Of a stretch of 64,000 bases of DNA, positions 1 through 8,388 are shown in pieces; the stretch's first letter is position 1, and each line of letters opens with the position of its first letter. Below the pieces are notes generated by a model that did not search any database, was not told where the DNA came from, and saw only the letters and a list, made by a program, of their open reading frames with translations. The stretch is from the NCBI GenBank assembly GCA_001643675.2, contig LSRY02000008.1:1421001-1485000 (forward strand), written 5' to 3'. The position numbers and the translations under genes are program-made. Source of the stretch: Monocercomonoides exilis (taxonomy: Eukaryota > Preaxostyla > Oxymonadida > Polymastigidae).

Positions 1-270
1 TCTTAGCGCCATGTCAAAAAATATCCCATTGAGCTTGAGTTCCTCTTTTCTGTCTCTTCTGCTGCTGCTTCCGAAAAGATTTTTGTTAAAAAAATCCCAC
101 AAAAATTTCTTTCCCCATTCTCTTCAGTTTTTCCATTTCGCTCATTCTGCCAAACACTCTTCAGTTTCCCATTTCTCCCAGTTTCTCCCAAGAATGTCCC
201 AGAAAAAAAGCAGTGCTTCCACATCCCATATTTCATGCTCCCCCAGTGCTTCTCATAACACCTGATCGCA
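1..270 (-). pseudogene. 5' part of another beta-helix family unit, cut by window edge
   Basis: Read on the minus strand, this stretch contains a peptide with ISEA/FSEAAAEE, KRNSSS and GYFLTWR motifs. It lines up with the conserved 5' segment found upstream of G1 (ISEAGEEAGKGNSSS) and G5 (ISEGAEEIGKRN, GYFASWR). The matching beta-helix body would lie off the left edge on the minus strand. The family assignment comes from comparison inside this window. Whether this segment is a translated N-terminus or only a conserved leader cannot be decided here. Confidence 0.5.
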
Positions 271-1452
271 TCACACATTTATGAAATTTAAAAAAATACA
301 AATACATAAAAATAAAAAATGATATGTGAAAAAAATTAACAAACAAGAATAAAATACCTCCAGATATCTTCATTTCCCTTCACTCCCCTCATCCTCTGTT
401 TGCCTCTCTCCAAATACCTCTCATCCCAACATCATCCACTCCAAGCACCACACCACACCACGCCTTCGCCTTTCATATCCAATTTCAAAAATAAAGAAAA
501 AATAATATGTTGTTTTCACCCTCTCTAACATTGCCCATCAACCCCGCTCTCACCATTCTTCTCTTCCCATCTTCCTCCATCCAGCCTTCAATCCAAAAAA
601 AAAATATAGAATATTTCTCCTCCTCTTCTCATTCTTCAAGTAAGGCTTAAAAAAAAACAGTCTGCGTTCCATCGATATACCTCAGACAACATGTGATGGC
701 TTTCCATCCATCTTTTGAAATTCACTCAATATCTTCAATAAAAAAAGAAATAAACATAAAATTAAATATAAAAAATATATATATAAATTCTCATGAAACA
801 AATCATCAAACCTGTCTCCTCCTACGCCCCGAAAGGCTCACAAAGCAATCGCACATTCCCTTTCCTGTGCTGTCTCGACTGCCCAGATGAGTATGACTGC
901 ATCCCCAAACATCCTGTGCCAACCTCTCTTCCCCATCTCCTTGATTTCCATATCCTCTTCCATTTTCGTATTGTTCTTGATAGCAATCATCGGCGTGTGC
1001 CTTTCAACACATACTCCCCCCTCAATCATTCACAATCATCCCCACCCATCAGCTCCCAAAATATAACATCCAACTCGCTTTTGTCTCCTCCTTTAAAATA
1101 AAAAAATATGTGTGTGTGAAAATCTCAGCTGAGATGTGTTCCTCCACCAAACATGCACTCCACCACACACTCTCCATCCCCTTCCCCTTCCTGCTCCTTC
1201 TCACAAACATTGTTTCCCTCATTCGCCTTTCTTTTCCAAAAAACGAACTGCAGATAAATCATCCCATCAATCATAGCTGCTGCAAGTACCATTGTCTCTT
1301 GTGGGCATCTGCTTCTCTGATCAGCCACAAGCTGAACCCTGCTCCCCACAAACAATCTCGCTTATAAATCAAACACTGCCAAACACATGAAATTCAGAAA
1401 ATGAACAAAATATCCCCAAAACAAGTTTATTTTTTGTTTCCACACACCCCCC
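271..1452. other. Gene-poor, pyrimidine-rich interval
   Basis: This is CT-rich DNA on the plus strand with A-rich interruptions. Short open frames exist on both strands, but none has a recognisable domain or a repeat elsewhere in the window. I see no gene that I can support. Confidence 0.5.
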
Positions 1453-1848
1453 TCAACCATGTCCATTTTCACTCAGCCATTGCCGAGATAAAGAAAATAT
1501 GAAAATGATTTGTTGGTTTGAGTCTTTTTTGTAATGGATTCTATGATCATCAGATTCGAAAGAACGGAATAATTTATTCACAGAATGAGAAATCCGTGAG
1601 TGAACATTATCTGTAGAACTAGAAATATTATTTCCTGTGGAGGCAACAAGAAATGGTGGAGATGCAATAATGCTGAAATTCTGACCTTTGATTTTTGGTA
1701 ATCGGATGACCAAGGGGAATATATCAATTTCATCAATAACACAAAAATGATATTGTATGTATTTTTTATTGTTCAATTGATTGTGAAGATATTTCCGTCT
1801 GTATCCTCTCCAAAGTGCAGGAATATGAGTTATTGTTGAAATGGCCAA
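1453..1848. repeat. Diverged repeat R, left copy, straddling the P1 edge
   Basis: This segment is a diverged inverted homologue of 21289-21756. Read on the minus strand here and the plus strand there, the two share peptide-level blocks (HSRISHSVN, SDDHRIH, CVID). A core reading gaagatatttccgtctgtat also occurs, slightly changed, at about 33338 and in its mirror at about 46770. Both strands are partly open, so the coding sense is unclear. The near-identical P1 arm starts inside this repeat, at 1781. I do not recognise the family. Confidence 0.55.
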
Positions 1849-2517
1849 TCCCCGCTTTGTGGAGCAACACGATGAGAACGGAGCAGATTATTATATAGGC
1901 ATTGGGAAATAAATGAAGTTACGCAAGATACATGATTTTTTATTTGGAACAGGAGATGAAAACAAATTCGACTGTTATATTATAAAATGAAGATAACAAG
2001 AAGGAATTCTGTGAAGAACAAAATCTGCACAAAATTATATAGCATTTGGGAGCATAAGGCAATGGAGCAGTTTGGGGTATTTTTTGGCAAGGAAAGTGGA
2101 AGGCAATATCGAGGGAAGGACATTTCTTGCGAATAAAAACTTAGAAAACAATGCAAGCGATGAGAGTGGAGATCAGGGACATCAATGGGAGTAAAACAGC
2201 TGCTGCTGCCGTTGGAAAGATGCATGTGTGTTTTGTGGAATATGCGCAGAGAAGCAAGACTTTCCAAAAATTCGTGCTTAAATGAAAAAGAATAATTTGT
2301 GACAAAAGCATCAGTCTTGGCCTGTGTTCCTGCAAGAATGGCAAGACAAGTGAAGTATCCTGCAGCTGTTACCGTTCTTTAACCTTCTCCGAGCTGCTGC
2401 AAGGACGAGTCTAAAGCTTGGCGTTTCGTTGTCATGGGCAGTTATACAGCAATTTGAGTTGGGAATTATCTTCTGCCCCGTCTCCATCAACGGTATTTCG
2501 ACTTCTGCTGGCAAAGT
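1849..2517. other. P1 outer arm, no supported gene
   Basis: This part is mirrored at 20670-21340. Short open frames occur on the minus strand, one of them Ala/Arg-rich, but nothing identifies a family. The sequence is unique to the P1 arms in this window. Confidence 0.4.
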
Positions 2518-2691
2518 TCAGTATTTTTTGAGGCTCTGTTCGGCTGCTGATTTAGGGTTGGGCTGTTTTGCTACAGTTGTTGCGGGGGATGGCAACAAAG
2601 CGACTTTGTCATATCTGCTGCCAACTGCAACAGGTGGATCAGCCTTTTTCTTCTTCTTCTTCTTCTTCTTCTTCTTCTTCGTTTTTGTCAT
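2518..2691 (-). CDS. Small hypothetical ORF with poly-lysine run
   Basis: A minus-strand frame opens with ATG and MTKT, continues into a run of about a dozen lysines encoded by AAG (the CTT tract at 2645-2680), and ends in a short Pro/Ala/Lys-rich tail containing PVAVGSRYDK and finishing SLKKY. The plus-strand mirror at 20493-20669 has one codon more in the lysine run. It could be the last exon of a larger gene or a chance frame around a microsatellite. No function can be given. Confidence 0.25.
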   Translation of the reverse strand: MTKTKKKKKKKKKKKKADPPVAVGSRYDKVALLPSPATTVAKQPNPKSAAEQSLKKY

Positions 2692-3360
2692 TTTTGAAGC
2701 AGACGAGCATTGGCAGCAACGAGGGATGAATTGAGGCAAGCACATGCAATATGCGTGAAGAGAGCCAAGGGATAAAAGGACGGGCATATCCCTGACGTTC
2801 CTGATATTGCCATGACAGAAAATGGGATGTGCGCTTGAAGCGCCGGGGATGAGCGAAGCAGCGCAACGGCTATGGAGCAGCACACAGCACTCAAGGCATG
2901 CTGTTTTTCCGCGTATTGTGTTGACCGTGCTTGAGGCAGAGGGAATGGCGGGATGAGTGTTCTTTTTGTGTGAGTTACATGATTGAAGAAGGTGAGGAAA
3001 GGAGGGATGGAAGTGCCTTGTTTTATTTGAGAGGAAGGCAGAAGAGGGAGAAGGAAGACATGGATTGAAAGGATCAAGGAAGAGAAGAAGGGTTATGAGA
3101 CCGAGACGAGAGAAACGAGGGAACAAGAGAAGGAGAAGAAGAATGAGGAGAAGAGAAGGGAAGTGAAGAAGCGGAAAATGAAGCGGAAGGTTTCGAGAAG
3201 AAAAAGGTATAAGGATTATATCTCAAAAGTCATATTTTTGATATTTTATTTCAAATTTATTTTCAAATATTCTTTCAATTTTCTTTCTTTTTTTTTCCAT
3301 ATTTAATTTAATATTTCTTCAGTTTATTTTTTATTTTTCAGAATTTTTACTGTTATTTTT
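2692..3360. other. P1 outer arm between poly-K ORF and G1 unit
   Basis: The first half is purine-rich on the plus strand (GAAG, GAGAAG runs). It becomes AT-rich from about 3220. No supported gene was found. It is mirrored at about 19830-20490, with a 5A/6A homopolymer difference near 2965. Confidence 0.45.
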
Positions 3361-3710
3361 TAAATGACAAAAGTGCATTTGCATGAGTCGTCAAGAGCAA
3401 TGGATGTGAATGGAATGTGGAAAAAAGGCAGAAGACGACAATAGAAGAAAAAAAGAGATAATAGGGAAAGCAAATGGCGAAGAAGATTATGTTCTTGTTT
3501 CAATTTGGTGGAACTGAAGGAAAAAGACGCTTTTCTTTTGGGAATGCGCATTTCAGAAGCAGGAGAAGAGGCAGGAAAAGGGAATTCAAGCTCATTTGAA
3601 TCTTGACGAATATCTTACTGAGAGGCATGGTAGGCATATGACAAATGATTGAAGGAAAAGGAAGAGTATTTCAGTGAGAGAATCAAGCTCCATTTCTTAC
3701 AACTCCCTCG
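3361..3710 (+). repeat. Conserved 5' segment of the G1 unit
   Basis: All seven family members are preceded by related DNA. A block reads like ggaatatggaaagaaggcag shortly after a GAGCATTCAA-like block. After that comes a stretch that, in one frame, gives KDAFLL followed by ISEAGEEAGK in this copy. In G1 a stop separates this peptide from the beta-helix body. It may be a decayed N-terminal exon or a shared leader or promoter region. Confidence 0.55.
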
Positions 3711-5159
3711 ATGCTCCTTATTTCCTTCTCACAACTCACATTTTTCAACATCTCAACAGCAAATGAGGCATATTCATCTCCAGCAACTACATTTTCCCAA
3801 ACATCATGTTTGATATACAGCTGCTTATTTTCATTAGTGTGTGATGCATATGATGGAGGAATTGTTCCTTCTCTGAACAACCCCTTGGCCTCTCTGACTG
3901 CCTCAAATACCTCATTCGTTGGATGTTGCAGGAAAAGGAATGTTGAATGCAATGGAACTGCAGAGGTACCATTAAAGCCAGTGAGACAAAGCACAACAAC
4001 CAATGGAGCTAATTCATTCATTTGGTGTGAATGGAATGGATCGAAGACGACAGGAACAGAAAATACATGGGAAGACATTGCTTCAAATGGAGGGGCTATT
4101 TGCATGCACAGCCAATCAAATGCTATAATTTCAATTAAGCACTGCTCATTCAATGATTGCAATGCTTATTGTGATGGAGGAGGAGTCATGTGTGCAAAAA
4201 TCAAATCTGTTGAGATTGAAAACAACTCATTCAACTCATGCACAGCTCAAAAAAGTGCTGGAGGAGGGATGTGTATTTATGTGATTTCAACATGTGTTCA
4301 GATCAGCGGATGTGAATTCCAGGATTGTAAAGCAAATGGATATGGAGGAGGACTTTATCTCGACAATTTTCAGGTTTCAGGGCCAGGATGCATTCCAACA
4401 GAAAATGGAGGAGGAGAAAGTGCGTGTGTGTTTGACTGCAGCTTTGCTTCATGCTCAGTGACAAGCACAACTGGTGGAGGAATGCGTTGTTACAATATTC
4501 CTGTTCAAGTTAAGATTAGAAGCATTCAATTTATTTCATGCAATGCATCGTCATATGGAGGAGGGTTGAGTGTGGATCCACGTATTACAACAGCGCCAAA
4601 AGATGGACATTATTGTTATTTTCTTTTTTTTCACGAATGCAAATGTTCGGCCACTTCTCCACGGGGACATGATATTGCATATACAGATTATTACAAACAT
4701 TTTTTGGATTCTGGAAATCCGTTCAACGAGTGCTATACTACAAATGCTGATGATAGAAGAATGTTTTATGAACACTATGATGGTACTAATTGGGTGTATG
4801 ATCAAATATCGAAAAAGGATTGGCTGAAGGACAAGACGATATATGTCTCAGCGAATGGAAATGATGAATATGAGCTGTGCGGGTCAAATGAATCAAATCC
4901 GTGTCTGACAGTGAAGAAGGCGTTTGAGATGTGTGAAATACAGATAAGCTTGTCAGTCACGCTTATGGAAGGGGATCATCGAAGCGAGACAACAACAATT
5001 GATATTGGGGCAAAGAAGATTTCTGCTGTTGGAAAGGAAAAAAAGAAGAATGCGATTGGAAGGAATGCTGTTTTGCCTTTATTCTCTGCTCCGCAGCTTT
5101 TTATTCTCCTCTTCTTTTTTCATCTCCTTCAGACTCGTCTTCTTCGTCTTCTTCATTAA
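3711..5159 (+). CDS. G1 left copy: cysteine-rich parallel beta-helix protein fragment
   Basis: This frame has 482 codons. It carries LTFFNIST near residue 8, the family signature WCEWNGSKTTG near 105, then successive rungs marked by GGAICM, GGGVMC, GGGMCIY, GGGLYLD, GGGMRC and GGGLSV spaced about 30 residues apart, each with FxxC or Cys pairs. YCYFLFFHEC and a second region (KTIYVSANGND, CG, PCLTVKKAFEMC, TLMEGDH, KKISAVGK) follow. Such GGG/GGA and FxxC repeats are typical of right-handed beta-helix surface proteins (PMP-like). No clear signal peptide or membrane anchor is seen. After about residue 443 the family sequence stops and an unrelated hydrophobic tail runs to TAA, so this is probably a truncated member. 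Positions 4411-4471 match G2 rather than its mirror copy. Confidence 0.7.
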   Translation: MLLISFSQLTFFNISTANEAYSSPATTFSQTSCLIYSCLFSLVCDAYDGGIVPSLNNPLASLTASNTSFVGCCRKRNVECNGTAEVPLKPVRQSTTTNGANSFIWCEWNGSKTTGTENTWEDIASNGGAICMHSQSNAIISIKHCSFNDCNAYCDGGGVMCAKIKSVEIENNSFNSCTAQKSAGGGMCIYVISTCVQISGCEFQDCKANGYGGGLYLDNFQVSGPGCIPTENGGGESACVFDCSFASCSVTSTTGGGMRCYNIPVQVKIRSIQFISCNASSYGGGLSVDPRITTAPKDGHYCYFLFFHECKCSATSPRGHDIAYTDYYKHFLDSGNPFNECYTTNADDRRMFYEHYDGTNWVYDQISKKDWLKDKTIYVSANGNDEYELCGSNESNPCLTVKKAFEMCEIQISLSVTLMEGDHRSETTTIDIGAKKISAVGKEKKKNAIGRNAVLPLFSAPQLFILLFFFHLLQTRLLRLLH

Positions 5160-5612
5160 TATCTTCAATTTCTGTTTTATTATCTTCAATTATATTGTAG
5201 TCATTGTCTATTTTTAATATTTTGGCTGTTGGAATTATTCGGCCGGAAGCCACGCTGAGGAAAGGAAATGAGCAAAATTTGGAAGCAGAAGAGGGTCAAT
5301 TTCATTGGTCGTGAGATGGAAAGCGGAGATGGAGAAGAAGGGTTTTGAGATTGAAATTGGAGGGATGAGGGAATACTGGTCGGAGGAGAAGAAACGACGA
5401 GGAAGAAAAAGTGTGTGAAGAAAACTCAAAATAAAAAGGTTTGCTGAATGATTTGTTTTGTTTTTCTTGTACAAAATTAATTCTTTGATGTTTCTGTAAT
5501 ATTTTTTCATACTTTTCTTTGAGTGATTTTATATCATTTATTTTTTATAATTATTTTATGACAATAAGAATTTTTTGGATGAGTATTCAAAAGCGAAGAA
5601 TGCGAATGGAAT
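5160..5612. other. Spacer between G1 and G2 units
   Basis: It holds a family 3' flank (CTGTTGGAATTATTC, then GGAAGC), a purine-rich stretch, an AT-rich stretch, and the start of the conserved 5' segment of the G2 unit (GAGTATTCAA at about 5581). Related 3' flanks follow G5 and G6, which supports tandem duplication of whole units. No gene is called. Confidence 0.5.
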
Positions 5613-7343
5613 ATGGAAAGAAGGCAGAAGATGGTTACAGTTGAAAAAGTGATTTTGGAAAAACAAATGATGAAGAATGTTGGAATGCTGCTTCCGTTCA
5701 GAAGCATTGAAGAAAAAAGATGCTTTTCTGCTTTTAATGGGAGCCAATTGTCTTCAGCAGAAGAGGCGAGGAAAGAATCTGAATTTAGGAAATATTCTGC
5801 TACATGGCGCGGAGATGCAAAACAGGTGTATGGTCAAAAAATCAAAAGAGAAGGAAGAATTTCAGTGAGTGAATCGCGTTTCTCATCTTCTTCCCCATTT
5901 TTCTTTTCACCATCTATATCCCTTATATCTCTCTTTCATTTGGTATTTTTCAACATCTCAACAGCAAATGAGGCATGCTCACCTTCTACCACTATGTCAA
6001 CACAAACCTCATGTTTTATGAGTAGTTGCTCCTTTTCATCAGTCTGCAATGCATATGATGGCGGAATTGTTCCCTCACTCAACAATCCCTATGCCTCTTT
6101 GACTGCCTCAAACACCTCGTTTGTTGGATGCTTCCGGACAAGGAATGTTGTTTGCGAAGGAACTTCAGATGTCAAGTTGACTCCAGAGAGGCAAAGCATT
6201 ACAGAAAATATAGCGAATACGTTCACTTGGTGCGAATGGAACGGGTCGAAAACAACAGGAGATGTTGACGATCATACTGATCGTACTTCAAATGGCGGAG
6301 CAATCAACATGAACAATTTGGCATCTGCCTCAATTTCTATTCAACACTGCACGTTCAACAACTGTTATGCGCATTATGGAGGTGGGGGAGTAATATGCCG
6401 GCAAATCAAAACACTCATTGCTGAAGACAATACATTCAATGATTGTACAGCTCAAAGTTATTATGGAGGAGGATTGTATGTTTATTATATAACTTCGTGT
6501 GTTCGGATCAGCGGATGTGAATTCCAGGGTTGCAAAGCAAGTATTCAAGGAGGAGGACTTTTTCTCGAAAATTTTCAGGTTTCAGGGCCAGGATGCATTC
6601 CAACAGAAAATGGAGGAGGAGAAAGTGCGTGTGTGTTTGACTGCAGCTTTGCTTCATGCTCAGTGACAAGCACAACTGGTGGAGGAATGCGTTGTTACAA
6701 TGTTCCTAATCAATTTAAAATGAGGAGCATTCAGTTCATTTCATGTTCAGCAACTGCATATGGAGGAGGATTGAGCTTCAGACCAGAAAAATCAGAAAAG
6801 CCAGATGATGGGTTCTATTGTTATTTCCTGTTCTTCCACGAATGCAAATGCAGAGATGAATCTAATCCATATGGTCACGATGCGTATTATGTTGATTATT
6901 ACAATGTTTTTTTGAGCACAGGAAATCCGTTCTATGAATGTTACACAACAAACACAGATGACCAGAGGATGTGTTATGTGTATAATTATTCGAGTTCAGG
7001 GAGTTGGGTGTATGATCAAACAATGAAAATGGATTGGCTGAAGAGAGGAATTCTCAATCGATTTGTGGCAGCGAGCGGAGGAAATGAAGAAGAGTTGTGT
7101 GGATTGGATGAGTCAAGTGCATGCCGAACCATTGGTGTTGCTGTTGAAAAGAGCATGATCCAGGTGAGTCTGTCAGTCACGCTGCTGGAAGGGAAACACA
7201 CAAGCGAGACAAAAACAATTGAGATTGGGACAAAGAAGATTTCAGCCATTGGGAAAGACAAAGAGAAATATTCGATTGGAACAAAAACGAATTTAAACCG
7301 TTCATTCTCCTCCTCTTCATCTGCTTGTTATTTCTCCTTTTAG
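5613..7343 (+). CDS. G2 left copy: cysteine-rich parallel beta-helix protein fragment
   Basis: This frame has 576 codons from an ATG inside the conserved 5' segment. It reads through KDAFLL and ISVSESRF before the family core starts (FFNIST near residue 110). The core includes WCEWNGSKTTG near 206, rungs GGAINM, GGGVIC, GGGLYVY, GGGLFLE, GGGMRC and GGGLSF, then YCYFLFFHECKC. The second region is of a different type from G1: RGILNRFVA, SGGNEEELCG and a CRTIGVAVEK block, shared with G6. The tail after SIGT is Ser-rich and ends at TAG, so it stops at the same family position as G1, G5 and G6. It is probably an exported or surface structural protein or a fragment of one. The start codon is uncertain because homology to other units continues upstream. 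Confidence 0.65.
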   Translation: MERRQKMVTVEKVILEKQMMKNVGMLLPFRSIEEKRCFSAFNGSQLSSAEEARKESEFRKYSATWRGDAKQVYGQKIKREGRISVSESRFSSSSPFFFSPSISLISLFHLVFFNISTANEACSPSTTMSTQTSCFMSSCSFSSVCNAYDGGIVPSLNNPYASLTASNTSFVGCFRTRNVVCEGTSDVKLTPERQSITENIANTFTWCEWNGSKTTGDVDDHTDRTSNGGAINMNNLASASISIQHCTFNNCYAHYGGGGVICRQIKTLIAEDNTFNDCTAQSYYGGGLYVYYITSCVRISGCEFQGCKASIQGGGLFLENFQVSGPGCIPTENGGGESACVFDCSFASCSVTSTTGGGMRCYNVPNQFKMRSIQFISCSATAYGGGLSFRPEKSEKPDDGFYCYFLFFHECKCRDESNPYGHDAYYVDYYNVFLSTGNPFYECYTTNTDDQRMCYVYNYSSSGSWVYDQTMKMDWLKRGILNRFVAASGGNEEELCGLDESSACRTIGVAVEKSMIQVSLSVTLLEGKHTSETKTIEIGTKKISAIGKDKEKYSIGTKTNLNRSFSSSSSACYFSF

Positions 7344-8388
7344 ACATTTTATTTTAAAAAAAATGTTCCTCGATAACTTCGGCTTAATTCATAACAAAAA
7401 ATTTCTAACGGCTTCTAATCTATTTTTCTGCTTTTATTGGTTTTTGCTGGCAGATTTTTGAGATGGCAAAGAAGGAGGAGCAGAAAGACAGATTCAGAGC
7501 ATTTGTTGATGCTGCTAATTGTGAAGGCATTGCCAAATTCATAATTATCATCGCCAACTTTATCATCAATAATTTTTTTCCAAAAATATAAACCTTCATT
7601 GCCCTCTTTTTCATTTTCTTCCGACTCTTCGTCTTTATCATTGTTATCTTCTTCCTCTTCCTCTTCTTCGTTTTTCTCGCCTATGCATTAGCTTCTGGTT
7701 GTGGGAGTTAATTGAGTGGAAGCAGAACTGAGGATTTTTTAAAGGGGTGGTTTTTGAGGTCAAAGGGAAGCGATGCCATCGGAAATGGGACATACAGCAG
7801 AGATGGGGCAGATGGGCTTGCAGATGGGACGTGACGATATTTTGAGAGGCGCAAGAGAAAGAAATAGAAGAAAGTCTGTGAAGGGTGAAATAATAAGAGC
7901 ATGAATTTATATTTTTGTTTTTTATTATTTTTATTATTTTTATATAATTATAATCTTTGCAAGAATGTTTTCGGCCAATTCGCCACATGAGATAAGGAAA
8001 GATGGCTTTTGAATCAGGCCTGGAAAGATTGCAGAAGGTGAGAAATGAAGAGCGAACAGGGAATGAGCCAGATGAAATATATGAAATGAATGAAAAAGAT
8101 GATGCTTGCGAGATGAAAATAGCATTTTGAAAGAGGGAGGGGAAGAGGCAGAATAGAGAGCGGAAAGCTGATGAGATGTCAGAAGAAGATATCTAACAGG
8201 AAGTTAAGAAGGATAAGAAGAATGAAGAAAAAGAAAAAGATGAAGAAGATTTCAAAAAGAAAATGGTACTCGTTTTGCATATTTTATATTGAATTTTTGT
8301 ATTTTGTATTTTTGTATTAATAAAATTTTTATTTTATAAAATTTTTTTAAAATAATAATAGGGACTTTTGCACGAACATTCAAAATGA
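7344..8388. other. Spacer between G2 and G3 units
   Basis: It contains a microsatellite-like CTT tract at about 7648-7674, purine-rich DNA with GCAGAACTGAGGA and GGGCAGATGGGCTTG blocks that recur in altered form in the minus-strand reading of 31900-32080, and an AT-rich tract at 8275-8360. These are shared unit flanks rather than genes. Confidence 0.45.

Noticed and set aside
3683-4162. 159-codon minus-strand frame opposite G1, and similar antisense frames opposite every member
   Set aside because: They lie wholly antisense to the beta-helix frame and arise from its biased codons. Their sequences only mirror the sense repeats.
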